Assembly (NCBI RefSeq): GCF_030929495.1 | Contig: NZ_JAVFWN010000013.1 | Span: forward strand, 124,001 to 188,000 | Direction: 5' to 3' | DNA from: Nocardioides sp. LHD-245 | Lineage (GTDB): Bacteria; Actinomycetota; Actinomycetes; Propionibacteriales; Nocardioidaceae | DNA: 64,000 bases | In this document: positions 12,237 to 20,732 of the stretch, one piece after another | How the letters are laid out: every line of letters begins with the position of its first letter | Position numbering within the stretch: position 1 is the stretch's first letter | Position numbers and translations under genes: made by a program | Notes under the pieces: generated by a model | Told to the model about the DNA's origin: nothing | What the model saw: the letters and a program-made list of their open reading frames with translations, nothing else | Database searches by the model: none

Positions 12237-13070
12237 ATGGGCAAGCTCGACGGCAGGACCGCACTGATCACCGGTGCCGCGCGCGGGCAGGGGCGCTCGC
12301 ACGCCCTGACCCTCGCCGCGGAGGGGGCGAACGTGGTCGCGGTCGACCTGTGCGCGGACCTCGCGACCATCCCGTACCCCCTCGCCACCCCCGAGGACCT
12401 CGCCGCGACCAAGGCGCAGGTCGAGGCGCTCGGCGTCGCCTGCCACACGGTGCGCTGCGACGTCCGCGACACCGATGCGATCGAGGCGGTCGTCACCGAC
12501 GCGGTCGACAGGTTCGGGACGCTCGACATCGCCGTCGCCAACGCCGGTGTCTGCGGCTTCGCGAAGTTCTGGGACCTCGACGACGCCGCCTGGGACGAGA
12601 TGATCGGCGTCGACCTGACCGGGGTCTTCAAGACGATGCGCGCCGCGGTCCGCCCGATGCTCCGCCAGGGACGCGGCCGGATCGTGGCCACCTCGTCGAT
12701 GGGCGGACGGATGGGCAATCCCAACCTCGCCCACTACGTCGCCGCCAAGTGGGGCGTGATCGGCCTGGTCAAGACGCTCGCCCTGGAGGCGGCCTCGTCG
12801 GGCATCACCGTCAATGCCGTCTGCCCGGCCACCGTCGACACCGCGATGGTCCACAACGACGCGCTCTACGGGCTCTTCTGCCCCGACCTCGACGCCCCGA
12901 CGCGCGAGCAGGTCGAGCCGGCGTACGCCGCGATGAGCCCGATGGGGGTGCCCTGGGTGGCGCCCGAGGACATCTCGAAGGCCGTGCTCTACCTGGTCTC
13001 CGACGATGCCCGTTACGTCAGCGGGACGACGATCGACGTCAGCACCGCCGCGTCCGCGGGCATGCCGTGA
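12237..13070 (+). CDS. Mycofactocin-coupled SDR family oxidoreductase (second copy)
   Basis: A 277-residue SDR of exactly the same length as the one at 6228. It shares the GAARGQGRSHA motif, the post-beta2 insertion (CADLATIPYPLATPEDL), NAG, Ser in ATSSMGG and YVAAK. AAGGAG at 12225-12230 precedes the ATG. The insertion marks it as one of the dehydrogenases that need mycofactocin as external electron acceptor. Two such enzymes in one transport operon suggest two successive alcohol oxidations or two stereoisomers. Its stop overlaps the GTG of the RidA gene. Confidence 0.93.
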   Translation: MGKLDGRTALITGAARGQGRSHALTLAAEGANVVAVDLCADLATIPYPLATPEDLAATKAQVEALGVACHTVRCDVRDTDAIEAVVTDAVDRFGTLDIAVANAGVCGFAKFWDLDDAAWDEMIGVDLTGVFKTMRAAVRPMLRQGRGRIVATSSMGGRMGNPNLAHYVAAKWGVIGLVKTLALEAASSGITVNAVCPATVDTAMVHNDALYGLFCPDLDAPTREQVEPAYAAMSPMGVPWVAPEDISKAVLYLVSDDARYVSGTTIDVSTAASAGMP

Positions 13071-13453
13071 GGGGCTACAACCCGCCGCACCTGCGCTTCG
13101 ACGGGATGTCGCAGGCCGTGCGCAGCGGCGACTTCGTCGTCCTCTCCGGCCAGGTGGCACTCGACGCCTCGGCACGGATCGGCACCGACGATCCCTACGA
13201 GCAGGCCCGGCAGTGCTTCGAGAACATCGGGCTCGCCCTCGCCGAGGCGGGCGCGACGCTGGCGCAGGTCACCAAGCTCGTCTGCTATCTCACGGACGCG
13301 GCGCACTTCTCGTCGTACAGCAAGGCGAAGGGGGAGGTGTTCCCCGTCGACGGCGCCCCGGCGAGCACCACTGTCGTCGTCTCCGCCCTGCTCGACCCGC
13401 GGATGCTGCTCGAGGTCGAGGCGTGGGCGTACGTAGGGGAGAGCTCCGAGTGA
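13067..13453 (+). CDS. RidA/YjgF/Rid family protein
   Basis: A 128-residue protein with the Rid fold. It includes the conserved Arg112 in DPRMLLEVEAW that binds the carboxylate of imine/enamine intermediates in RidA proteins. It begins at a GTG overlapping the preceding stop (GTGA, 13067-13070). Rid proteins hydrolyse reactive 2-aminoacrylate-type imines released by PLP enzymes, so its presence in an operon with an aminotransferase is sensible. Catabolic Rid subfamilies can also act as dedicated deaminases; I cannot tell which applies. Confidence 0.9.
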   Translation: MRGYNPPHLRFDGMSQAVRSGDFVVLSGQVALDASARIGTDDPYEQARQCFENIGLALAEAGATLAQVTKLVCYLTDAAHFSSYSKAKGEVFPVDGAPASTTVVVSALLDPRMLLEVEAWAYVGESSE

Positions 13454-13504
13454 CCGGCGGGACCGGCTCCGTGCGCGCCGAGCGCGGCCGCTGAGGCGGT
13501 CGGC

Positions 13505-13918
13505 GTGCCCCGGCAGCAAGCGGTGATCACCCTCGCCGAGGCGACGGCGGTGCTCCGGCGCGCCCTGGCCGAGGCGGAGCACCTCCAGGTCGCGGCCGCC
13601 GTCGTGGTCACCGATGCTGCCGGGGAGCCGGTCGCGAGCGCCCGGATGGACGGCGTACCCGGGCTCGTCGCCGCCGCTGCCCGGGGCAAGGCGCTCACCG
13701 CCGCGGCGCTGGGGATGCCCACTCTGCTGTGGGAGGAGCGCGGCCGCGCCGAGCCTTCGTTCGCCGCCGCCGTCGGCACCGTGCCCGGGTTCACCCCCCT
13801 GGGCGGGGGCGAGCCGGTCCGGGCCGCCGAGGTCGTGATCGGTGCGGTCGGCGTCAGCGGCGGCACCGCCGAGCAGGACGCCGCGATCGCCCGCGCCGCC
13901 GCGGAGGTGACTCAGTGA
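13505..13918 (+). CDS. GlcG/HbpS family heme-binding-like protein
   Basis: A 137-residue protein of the DUF336 family (GlcG/HbpS/PduO-C). It has the pattern VVVTDAAGEPVASARMDG followed by KALTAAAL and the Gly-rich GGTAEQDAAIARA end. Members bind heme or corrinoids or act as small accessory proteins in catabolic operons. It is the last gene of the 5339 operon and overlaps the convergent SnoaL-like gene by 7 bp. The start is uncertain: the GTG at 13505 lacks a strong ribosome binding site, and a GTG at 13523 is also possible. Confidence 0.82.
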   Translation: MPRQQAVITLAEATAVLRRALAEAEHLQVAAAVVVTDAAGEPVASARMDGVPGLVAAAARGKALTAAALGMPTLLWEERGRAEPSFAAAVGTVPGFTPLGGGEPVRAAEVVIGAVGVSGGTAEQDAAIARAAAEVTQ

Positions 13919-14412
13919 CCGAGCACTGAGCGCCGCAGGACCGCGAACGGGTCCTGCTGGTCGCGCCGCCCGCGGGGGCCGTCGCCCTCCGGGGCGAGCA
14001 TCCGGCCGCTGTCGTCGCGGGTCCACTCCCGCACCGCGAAGCGCTCCCGGATCCGCCAACCGGCGTCGGTGCGGACGAAGTGGTCGACATAGCGGAAGCC
14101 CGACGTGAAGTTCTTCCGCGGGTCGCCACCTGGCGTGCCCCAGTGCACCGCGGTCCCGTAGGTCTCCGCGACCGCGTGGTCGCCGTCGACCTCGGCGAGG
14201 TGGTTGGCGACCAGGTGCATGGTGCCGTCGAGCGCGGGAAGGAGCCCGCGCAGCCAGGCGACGTAGTCGTCGGCCGGGCCGCTGAACCCCGTGTGGTGGT
14301 CGACCCCGTCCTCGGCGTACACGGCTCGGACCCCGTCGAAGTCGAGACGGTCGACCGCCCGGCAGTAGCGGAGCACGGTCTCGTGGATCTCGCGTCGGTC
14401 GGCAGCGGTCAT
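13912..14412 (-). CDS. SnoaL-like / NTF2-fold protein
   Basis: A 166-residue cone-shaped NTF2-fold protein of the SnoaL-like (PF13577) type. The N-terminal helix is REIHETVLRYCRAVDRLDFDGV, with a DHHTGFSG loop and a beta-rich C-terminal half (FVRTDAGWRIRERFAV). GAGGAGG lies 6 nt before the ATG. Such proteins include dehydratases, isomerases and ring-hydroxylating dioxygenase beta-like proteins; no activity can be assigned. It is transcribed against the 5339 operon, so its link to that pathway is only positional. Confidence 0.8.
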   Translation of the reverse strand: MTAADRREIHETVLRYCRAVDRLDFDGVRAVYAEDGVDHHTGFSGPADDYVAWLRGLLPALDGTMHLVANHLAEVDGDHAVAETYGTAVHWGTPGGDPRKNFTSGFRYVDHFVRTDAGWRIRERFAVREWTRDDSGRMLAPEGDGPRGRRDQQDPFAVLRRSVLGH

Positions 14413-14493
14413 CGGGCCCTCCTCGGAGGCTCAAGGACCGGATGGTCCTCGGTGAGCACGGCAATCCTCTCAGCGACGTCGCTGTGACGGAAC

Positions 14494-14533
14494 GGCACGA
14501 GGCCCCCGGTCGTCCGACCGGGGGCCTCGTGCC
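14494..14533 (-). terminator. Strong hairpin terminator after the phosphatase operon
   Basis: Eighteen-bp perfect arms flank a 4-nt loop, starting 11 bp beyond the stop of the minus-strand 14545 gene. There is no clear U tract, as is usual in high-GC actinobacteria. Confidence 0.75.
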
Positions 14534-14544
14534 AGCGTGCTCGA

Positions 14545-17500
14545 CTACTCGAGCGTCAGCATGATCAGCCCGGCCGGGTACCGGTCGCGGGCCGAGACAT
14601 AGACCCGGTGCCGGACCGGGTCCACGGAGACGCCGTAGACCTTGTTGCCGAACTTGTGCGCGGACAGCCGGGCCACCTCGCTGAGGTGGCCGGCGTCGAG
14701 GACGGTGACGCCACTGGCGTCGAAGTTCTCGTTCTGCTCGCCCAGGTAGACCCGCCCGAGCTCCGGGTCGACCGCGACCGAGCGCCACATCGGCGCCGTC
14801 CGGGCGGCCTGGGCCACCTCGGCGTACGTCGCGCCGTCGAACACCCGCAGCCCGACCGTGGCGGCCGCGCTGTCGCTGTTGGACACGTAGAGCCGGTCGT
14901 CCACGGCGTCGTAGGCGACCCCGTGGCTGCGCCAGGCGGCGTCGGCGATCGGCACGGTCTGCAGCATCGCACCGGTCGTCGCGTCCATCACGACGAAGCC
15001 CGCGTTGCGGGTCGCGCCGAACACCCGGCCACGCTCGAGGTCGACGTCCATGCCGCGGACGTTGGCGTCGAAGCCGAACGGTCCGCGCTTCAGCGCGCCG
15101 GTGGTGCTGTCGACCACGACCCACCGGGCGCCGAGGGCGACGTAGAGCTCGCCGGCCTCGCTGTCGAGCGCCACGTCGCGGACGCCCTCGTCCAGGGCGA
15201 TGTCGCCCGGGACGCCGTCGACCGGACCCGGGATGCTCAGCGCGAGCACCCGCACCGTGGTGTCGGTGGCCGGGTCGACGACTCGCACCCGCGCCGGCCG
15301 CATCTCGTTGCCGACGAACAGGTGCCCGGTCGCCGGGTCGACGACCGAGCCGACCGGCCTGTCGTCGACCTCCGTGTCGGCACCGTCGGGCAGCACGGCC
15401 AGCGGGGTGGCGACGTAGTCACCGTCGCCCGGCTCGGGATCGACCGGGTCGACCGGCCCTCCCGTCCCGTCGCCGGGCACCGGACCGGGCAGCTCGCCGT
15501 CGACGAGGCGCTGGCTGACGGTGACGGCGACGGGGGTGAGTTCGTCGCCGGGTGGGTTGAGGCGGTGGTCGCGGTTGGCGACGAAGACGCGTTGGAGCTC
15601 TTCGTCGATGGCGATGCCGTAGCCGTCCTTGCCGTACTGCTTGCCGATCTTGTCGACGAGGAGGTCGCCGTCGGCGAGGTCGTAGACGGCGAAGCCGCCG
15701 GAGGCGTTGTCGGTGCCGGTGAAGCCGACGTAGACGAGGCCGTGTTCGGAGTCGATGTCGACCTGGCGGGCGTTGGGTCGGGTGGTGGTGTCCCAGACCT
15801 TGGCGAAGCCGTTGGCCGCGTCGAAGATCTCGACGTTCTTGATCGTGTCGGTGTCTTCGAAGTAGGCGACGGCGAGTTTGCCGTTCTTGGGGTCGGCGGC
15901 GACGTAGTAGGCGCCGACGGTGCCGTTGACGGTGCCGATGGAGGCTCCGGTGGTGGCGTCGAAGACCTCGACTCCGCGGGAGGGGATGGCTGCGTAGACG
16001 TAGCCGAGGGTGGGGTCGATGTCGAGGGAGCGGTTGGACTCGCTGATGGCGTAGGGGCCGCGGACGACCTGGCCGTAGGTGGCTTCGGCGAGGGAGACGA
16101 CGACCCAGTTCTTGTTCTGCTGGCCGACGTAGAGCAGTTGGTTGGTGTCGTCGATGCCGAGGTCGCGGATGTTCTCCGGGAGGGTCATCGTGTGGAGGAC
16201 CTCGTCGGTGGCGGGGTCGATCTCCCAGATGTTGCGACTGTTCTGGTCGCCGAGGAAGAGGGTGTCGCGTTCCTGGGAGAACGCCACGCCGGCGGGCAGC
16301 TGCGCGGTCACGTCATCGACCGACTCCAGCTGGCCGAGCACACCGTAGTCCGGGGTGTCCGGTACGACGCGGCGGCTGACGGTGACGGCGACGGGGGTGA
16401 GTTCGTCGCCGGGTGGGTTGAGGCGGTGGTCGCGGTTGGCGACGAAGACGCGTTGGAGCTCCTCGTCGATGGCGATGCCGTAGCCGTCCTTGCCGTAGTC
16501 CTTGCCGATCTTGTCGACGAGGAGGTCGCCGTCGGTGAGGTCGTAGACGGCGAAGCCGCCGGAGGCGTTGTCGGTGCCGGTGAAGCCGACGTAGACGAGG
16601 CCGTGTTCGGAGTCGATGTCGACCTGGCGGGCGTTGGGTCGGGTGGTGGTGTCCCAGACCTTGGCGAAGCCGCCTGCGGCGTTGAAGATCTCGACGTTCT
16701 TGATGGTGTCGGTGTCTTCGAAGTAGGCGACGGCGAGTTTGCCGCCTTCGGGGTCGGCGGCGACGTAGTAGGCGCCGACGGTGCCGTTGACGGTGCCGAT
16801 GGAGGCTCCGGTGGTGGCGTCGAAGACCTCGACTCCGCGGGAGGGGATGGCTGCGTAGACGTAGCCGAGGGTGGGGTCGATGTCGAGGGAGCGGTTGGAC
16901 TCGCTGATGGCGTAGGGGCCGCGGACGACCTGGCCGTAGGTGGCTTCGGCGAGGGAGACGACGACCCAGTTCTTGTTCTGCTGGCCGACGTAGAGCAGTT
17001 GGTTGGTGTCGTCGATGCCGAGGTCGCGGATGTTCTCCGGGAGGGTCATCGAGTTGACGACCTCGTCGGTCGCGGGGTCGATCTCCCAGATGTTGCGACC
17101 GTTCTGGTCGCCGAGGAAGAGGGTGTCGCGTTCCTGGGAGAACGCCACGCCGGCGGGCAGCCGCACCGCCGCCGGATCCACCGAGCGGAGGTCCTTCTCG
17201 TGGCGGTACTCGAAGGTCCCGCCCGGGTTGCCGGGGTTCTCCGGATTCTCGGGGTTCTCGGGGTTCTCACAGCCCAGGCACGGACCCGGGTCGGTCGGGT
17301 CGATCACCTGCGGCTCGGCGTCGTCGGTGACCGCCTTGCCGTGCTCGTTCTTCACGATGGTCAGGCCGTCGTAGTACTTGCCGTCGGCGGTGCGCGACTC
17401 GTAGCGCAGCCGGCCGTCCTCGACGGTCACGAGCTGGTAGAGCTGCAGGCCGCCGCCCATCCGGCGCAGGTGCGCGCCGTTCGCGTCCCACACCCGCGGG

Positions 17501-18690
17501 CCCGGGGTGTACTGCTTCTCGCCGACATTGGAGACGACATAGACCGGGCCGTCGTACGACAGGTCGGCGTCCCAGCTCTTCGGCAGGTGCTGCTCCGCGG
17601 CGTCGGTGTTGCCGCGGCCGTAGCCGTGGTCGTGGCCCTGCAGGACCAGGTCGACGCCGTACTCCTCGAAGACGGGCAGCCAGGCCTCCCGCACCGCGCG
17701 GTTGTTGCGGCCCTCGTCGAGGGAGAAGACCGGGTGGTGGAAGAAGACCACCGTCCACTGGTTGGGGTTGTCCTTCAGCTGCTCCTCCAGCCAGGCCGTC
17801 TGGATGGCCAGCGGCTCGGCCGCGCTGGCGTTGCTGTTGAGCGCGATGAAGCGCACGCCCTGGTAGTCGGTCGCGTAGACGGTGCCGTCGAGCATGTCGT
17901 ACGCCGCGCCGGTGCCGGACGGCCCGTTGTCGGGGTAGGTGAACTGGGCCGAGAACTGCTCCGACAGCTCGGCGCCCTCGTACTCGTGGTTGCCCGGGGC
18001 CATCATGAACTGCTTGGTGCCCAGGCCGTAGCTGGTGGCCTCGTAGACCTCGCCCCACTGCTCGTCGCTGTCGTGGTCGTCGACGAGATCGCCGGCCTGC
18101 AGCACCATCCGCGCCTGCGGCGCGTCGCGGAAGGCGTTGCGGACGACCCGCGAGGCCTGCGACTTGATGCCGTTCTGGATGTCGCCGAAGTAGATGAACT
18201 CGAACGGGTCGTCGGTGGCCGACTCGGTCGTGAAGTGCTGCCACTCACTCCAGTTCGTGCCGTCGCCGACCCGGTACTGGTACGTCGTACCTGGCTCCAG
18301 GCCGGTCATCCGAGCGCTGTGGAAGGTCTCCGTGTAGCCGAGGTCGGTCGTCACCTCGGTGTCTCGCTCGGAGACGAAGACCCGCTGGTCGTTCTGGTAG
18401 GTCAGGCTGGAGGCCACCCGGAGCTCGGCCTTCGCCTCCCGGACGGCGGTCGACGTACGCCACACGACGTTCTGGCTGGTCTTCGGGTCGTCGGTGGGCG
18501 TGAGCGTGATCCGGTCCGGGACCACGCTGGGCTGATAGGTGACGGCGGGGTCCGCCGCGGCGGCCGCGGCGGTCGGCGCCAGGCCGGGTACGGCGACCGC
18601 GGCCAGCGTCGGGGCGGCGCCGGCCAGCACGGCCGACGCCACCAGGGCGCCGATCGGCCGGCGGCTACGCCGGCGCAGGGACTCGAACAT
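14545..18690 (-). CDS. Secreted purple-acid-phosphatase-like protein with beta-propeller repeats
   Basis: A predicted exported protein of about 1381 residues. An Arg-rich, Ala-rich signal peptide (RRRSRRPIGALVASAVLAG) is followed by a fibronectin-like domain (about 50-150). A calcineurin-type metallophosphatase domain follows, with GDIQNG, GDLVDDHD, GNHEYEG, HHPVFS and GHDHGYGRG. A short NPE-repeat linker leads to three propeller-like blocks: two almost identical (511-772 and 798-1059) and a third divergent one to the end. The start at 18690 has GAGAGGA 6 nt upstream; an alternative ATG at 18747 overlaps the previous stop as ATGA. There is no LPXTG or C-terminal membrane segment. Phosphoester hydrolysis outside the cell is inferred; the propeller may bind a ligand or the surface. 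Confidence 0.88.
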   Translation of the reverse strand: MFESLRRRSRRPIGALVASAVLAGAAPTLAAVAVPGLAPTAAAAAADPAVTYQPSVVPDRITLTPTDDPKTSQNVVWRTSTAVREAKAELRVASSLTYQNDQRVFVSERDTEVTTDLGYTETFHSARMTGLEPGTTYQYRVGDGTNWSEWQHFTTESATDDPFEFIYFGDIQNGIKSQASRVVRNAFRDAPQARMVLQAGDLVDDHDSDEQWGEVYEATSYGLGTKQFMMAPGNHEYEGAELSEQFSAQFTYPDNGPSGTGAAYDMLDGTVYATDYQGVRFIALNSNASAAEPLAIQTAWLEEQLKDNPNQWTVVFFHHPVFSLDEGRNNRAVREAWLPVFEEYGVDLVLQGHDHGYGRGNTDAAEQHLPKSWDADLSYDGPVYVVSNVGEKQYTPGPRVWDANGAHLRRMGGGLQLYQLVTVEDGRLRYESRTADGKYYDGLTIVKNEHGKAVTDDAEPQVIDPTDPGPCLGCENPENPENPENPGNPGGTFEYRHEKDLRSVDPAAVRLPAGVAFSQERDTLFLGDQNGRNIWEIDPATDEVVNSMTLPENIRDLGIDDTNQLLYVGQQNKNWVVVSLAEATYGQVVRGPYAISESNRSLDIDPTLGYVYAAIPSRGVEVFDATTGASIGTVNGTVGAYYVAADPEGGKLAVAYFEDTDTIKNVEIFNAAGGFAKVWDTTTRPNARQVDIDSEHGLVYVGFTGTDNASGGFAVYDLTDGDLLVDKIGKDYGKDGYGIAIDEELQRVFVANRDHRLNPPGDELTPVAVTVSRRVVPDTPDYGVLGQLESVDDVTAQLPAGVAFSQERDTLFLGDQNSRNIWEIDPATDEVLHTMTLPENIRDLGIDDTNQLLYVGQQNKNWVVVSLAEATYGQVVRGPYAISESNRSLDIDPTLGYVYAAIPSRGVEVFDATTGASIGTVNGTVGAYYVAADPKNGKLAVAYFEDTDTIKNVEIFDAANGFAKVWDTTTRPNARQVDIDSEHGLVYVGFTGTDNASGGFAVYDLADGDLLVDKIGKQYGKDGYGIAIDEELQRVFVANRDHRLNPPGDELTPVAVTVSQRLVDGELPGPVPGDGTGGPVDPVDPEPGDGDYVATPLAVLPDGADTEVDDRPVGSVVDPATGHLFVGNEMRPARVRVVDPATDTTVRVLALSIPGPVDGVPGDIALDEGVRDVALDSEAGELYVALGARWVVVDSTTGALKRGPFGFDANVRGMDVDLERGRVFGATRNAGFVVMDATTGAMLQTVPIADAAWRSHGVAYDAVDDRLYVSNSDSAAATVGLRVFDGATYAEVAQAARTAPMWRSVAVDPELGRVYLGEQNENFDASGVTVLDAGHLSEVARLSAHKFGNKVYGVSVDPVRHRVYVSARDRYPAGLIMLTLE
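15514..16299 (-). repeat. Intragenic direct repeat, copy B (C-terminal copy)
   Basis: A 786-bp unit inside the phosphatase-propeller gene. It is nearly identical to 16375-17160 and offset by exactly 861 bp (287 codons). By eye there are about 20 mismatches, mostly clustered in a few short patches, so the copies are roughly 97 percent identical. Confidence 0.95.
16375..17160 (-). repeat. Intragenic direct repeat, copy A (N-terminal copy)
   Basis: Partner of 15514-16299. It encodes a YncE-like propeller block starting PAGVAFSQERDTLFLGDQN. The surrounding propeller block (14545-15480) is only distantly similar, so this duplication is recent or kept uniform by gene conversion. Confidence 0.95.
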
Positions 18691-18743
18691 GCGTCGTCCT
18701 CTCGGAACGAGGGTGCTGTCGGTGGAGGAGGGGGTGGGCACGC

Positions 18744-20588
18744 TCATCGCTTGCTCACCACCGTCTTGGTGACCTTCGCGGAGGTCACCGCGGTGGTTCC
18801 GGCATAGACCACCCGGACCTTGTGCCTGCCGGCAGCGAGTCGGGGCAGGCGGAACGTGAGCCGCCCGTCGGCGGCGTCGCGCAGCTGCTTGACCTTGACC
18901 GTGCGACCGTCGATCACCAGCGTGACGGGGGCGCCGGGGGTGGCGACGCCGGGGACGTCGACGACGACCCGCACCTTGGCCCGGACGCCGGGCCGGACCT
19001 GCTTGGGCAGCTTCTTGAGCTTCACCGTCGCGACGGCCGGCGCGGGCGCGGCAGGTGTGCCCGGCTGCGGCGACGGGTTCGGCGTGGTGGGGTTCTCGGT
19101 GGGGTTCTCGGTCGGGTCGGCGCTGGGTACGGCGGCCTCGGGCAGGTCCGGGCGTCCGATGCCGTCGCGCTTCGAGCCGGGACCGGAGGCGCGCGGGGTG
19201 TCCTCGGTCGTGACGAGCTTGGTGCCGTCCGTGTCCTTGGCGATGGTGAAGGCGTCCACCATCTCGCCGGAGACGTTCCAGCTCTCGACGTGCATCTCGC
19301 CGTCGCTCACGTCGACGAGCTGGTAGAGCTGGGTGTTGGCCAGGGAGGTGCGTAGGTGCGCGCCGTTCTGGGTCCAGTTGTTGTCGTCGGTCGGGTCGAG
19401 CACGTAGTACTTCGGGCCGGCGACGGAGATCAGGTAGACCGGGCCGGTGTGGCTGTCGGCGGCGCTCGCGCCGGCCGGCAGCCCCGACTCGTTGGCGACC
19501 AGGTTGCCCCGGCCGTAGGCGTGGTCGTGGCCCTGGGCGACCAGGTCGACGTCGTACTGCTCGAAGAGCGGCAGCCAGGCGTCCCGGATCGCGGCGTTGT
19601 TGCGACCCGAGCTGACCGCGAACACGGGGTGATGGAAGGTCACGACCGTCCACTCGTTGGGGTTGTCAGCCAGCACCGACTCCAGCCAGGCGGTCTGCGC
19701 CGCGAAGGCCTCCGGGTCCCCGGGGAAGTTGCTGTTGAGCGCGATGAAGCGCACGCCCTGGTAGTCGGTGTAGTAGACGTTCTCGGCGTACAGCTGGGTG
19801 ATCCGGTCGGTGGCCGTCGGCCCGTTGCGCGGGTACTCGAACTGCGCGCCCCAGTGCTCGGCGAGCTCGGGACCCGGGTAGTACTCGTGGTTGCCGGCGG
19901 CCGCGATCACGTTCATCGAGCCGTTGGACCAGCCCGCGGCGCCGAACCACTCGCCCCACTCGGCATCTGAGTCGTCGGTGTCGATCAGGTCGCCCGCGTG
20001 CAGGACCGCCTTCGCGTACGGCCGGGCCTCGTAGGCCGCGCGGAAGGTCCGCGACACATAGGACTTGATGTCGTTCTGCGCGTCGCCCTGCATGATGAAC
20101 GAGAACGGCTCGTCCTCGGCGGCGGCGGTCTCGAACTCCAGCCACTCGCTCCACGTCGTGCCGTCGCCGACCCGGTAGAGGTAGGTCGTGTCGGGAGTGA
20201 GGCCGGTCAGCGTCGCCGAGTGGTGGCCCACGTCGTAGCCGAGGTCGGCGGTGAAGGTCGTCGAGGTGGCGGCGACGGTGCTGGTCTTCTTCGCGACTCC
20301 CGTACCGGCGAGGGTGAGTTCGACCTGCGGGGCGGTGACCGCGGCGGAGGTGCGCCACGAGACGCTCTGCGACGTGCTCGGCTCCTGGGTGGGGGTCAGC
20401 ACGATCCGGTCGGGTACGACGAGCGGTGCGTGCACGGTCTTCGGGTCGACCGCCGGCGGGGCGAGTCCCCCGGCGGCGTACACGATGCCGGCGCCGGCGG
20501 CGATCGCGAGGGCGAGGCCGCCGACCACGATGGCGGGCCGCTTGGGCGCGCGCCAGCGGGAGCGGGGCTGTCGGTCTGAGGAGGTCAT
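18744..20588 (-). CDS. Secreted/anchored purple-acid-phosphatase-like protein with C-terminal Ig-like domain
   Basis: A 614-residue protein. An N-terminal hydrophobic segment (PAIVVGGLALAIAAGAGIVYA) acts as signal peptide or anchor. A fibronectin-like PAP N-domain (about 45-135) precedes a metallophosphatase domain with GDAQND, GDLIDTDD, GNHEYYPG, HHPVFAVS and GHDHAYGRG. A Pro/Thr-rich linker (PTENPTENPTTPNPSPQPG) leads to an Ig-like domain with many Lys and Val residues. The ATG at 20588 is preceded by GAGAGGA. It is paralogous to the 14545 product over the first 400 residues and lies 53 bp upstream of it on the same strand, so the two are probably co-transcribed. It likely scavenges phosphate from organic esters outside the cell. 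Confidence 0.88.
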   Translation of the reverse strand: MTSSDRQPRSRWRAPKRPAIVVGGLALAIAAGAGIVYAAGGLAPPAVDPKTVHAPLVVPDRIVLTPTQEPSTSQSVSWRTSAAVTAPQVELTLAGTGVAKKTSTVAATSTTFTADLGYDVGHHSATLTGLTPDTTYLYRVGDGTTWSEWLEFETAAAEDEPFSFIMQGDAQNDIKSYVSRTFRAAYEARPYAKAVLHAGDLIDTDDSDAEWGEWFGAAGWSNGSMNVIAAAGNHEYYPGPELAEHWGAQFEYPRNGPTATDRITQLYAENVYYTDYQGVRFIALNSNFPGDPEAFAAQTAWLESVLADNPNEWTVVTFHHPVFAVSSGRNNAAIRDAWLPLFEQYDVDLVAQGHDHAYGRGNLVANESGLPAGASAADSHTGPVYLISVAGPKYYVLDPTDDNNWTQNGAHLRTSLANTQLYQLVDVSDGEMHVESWNVSGEMVDAFTIAKDTDGTKLVTTEDTPRASGPGSKRDGIGRPDLPEAAVPSADPTENPTENPTTPNPSPQPGTPAAPAPAVATVKLKKLPKQVRPGVRAKVRVVVDVPGVATPGAPVTLVIDGRTVKVKQLRDAADGRLTFRLPRLAAGRHKVRVVYAGTTAVTSAKVTKTVVSKR

Positions 20589-20662
20589 GGAGGTCCTCTC
20601 GAAGCCGTCGCGGGGCGACGGCGTGCGGGCATGGGGCTGCGGTACGACTCCCGAGACAGCAC

Positions 20663-20698
20663 GCAGTCCCCGGCGCACAGGGGTGTCCGGGGAACTGC
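20663..20698 (-). other. Stem-loop in the leader of the phosphatase operon
   Basis: Arms GCAGTCCCCGG and CCGGGGAACTGC (one bulged base) enclose a 13-nt loop, 75-110 nt upstream of the 20588 start. It could be an attenuator or an mRNA-stabilising element. I did not recognise a known riboswitch class. Confidence 0.4.
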
Positions 20699-20732
20699 GA
20701 GACGGCCGGAAGCTAGCAGCGCCGAGCTAACT

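Noticed and set aside
13013..15124. A 703-codon minus-strand frame crossing SDR, RidA, HbpS and SnoaL genes
   Set aside because: It crosses several genes with clear families on both strands and has no domain of its own.
17220..17275. Short tandem repeats that might suggest a repeat array
   Set aside because: They encode an in-frame Asn-Pro-Glu linker in the phosphatase-propeller gene; there is no spacer/repeat structure of a CRISPR.
18691..18747. Longer start (ATG 18747) for the phosphatase-propeller protein
   Set aside because: It gives an ATGA overlap with the upstream gene, but the ATG at 18690 has a better ribosome binding site and a signal peptide at normal distance; kept as an alternative only.
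14608..18807. A 1399-codon open frame antisense to the phosphatase-propeller gene
   Set aside because: Composition is Val/Asp/Gly/Ala low complexity and it repeats only because the sense gene is duplicated; no start signal or domain is visible.
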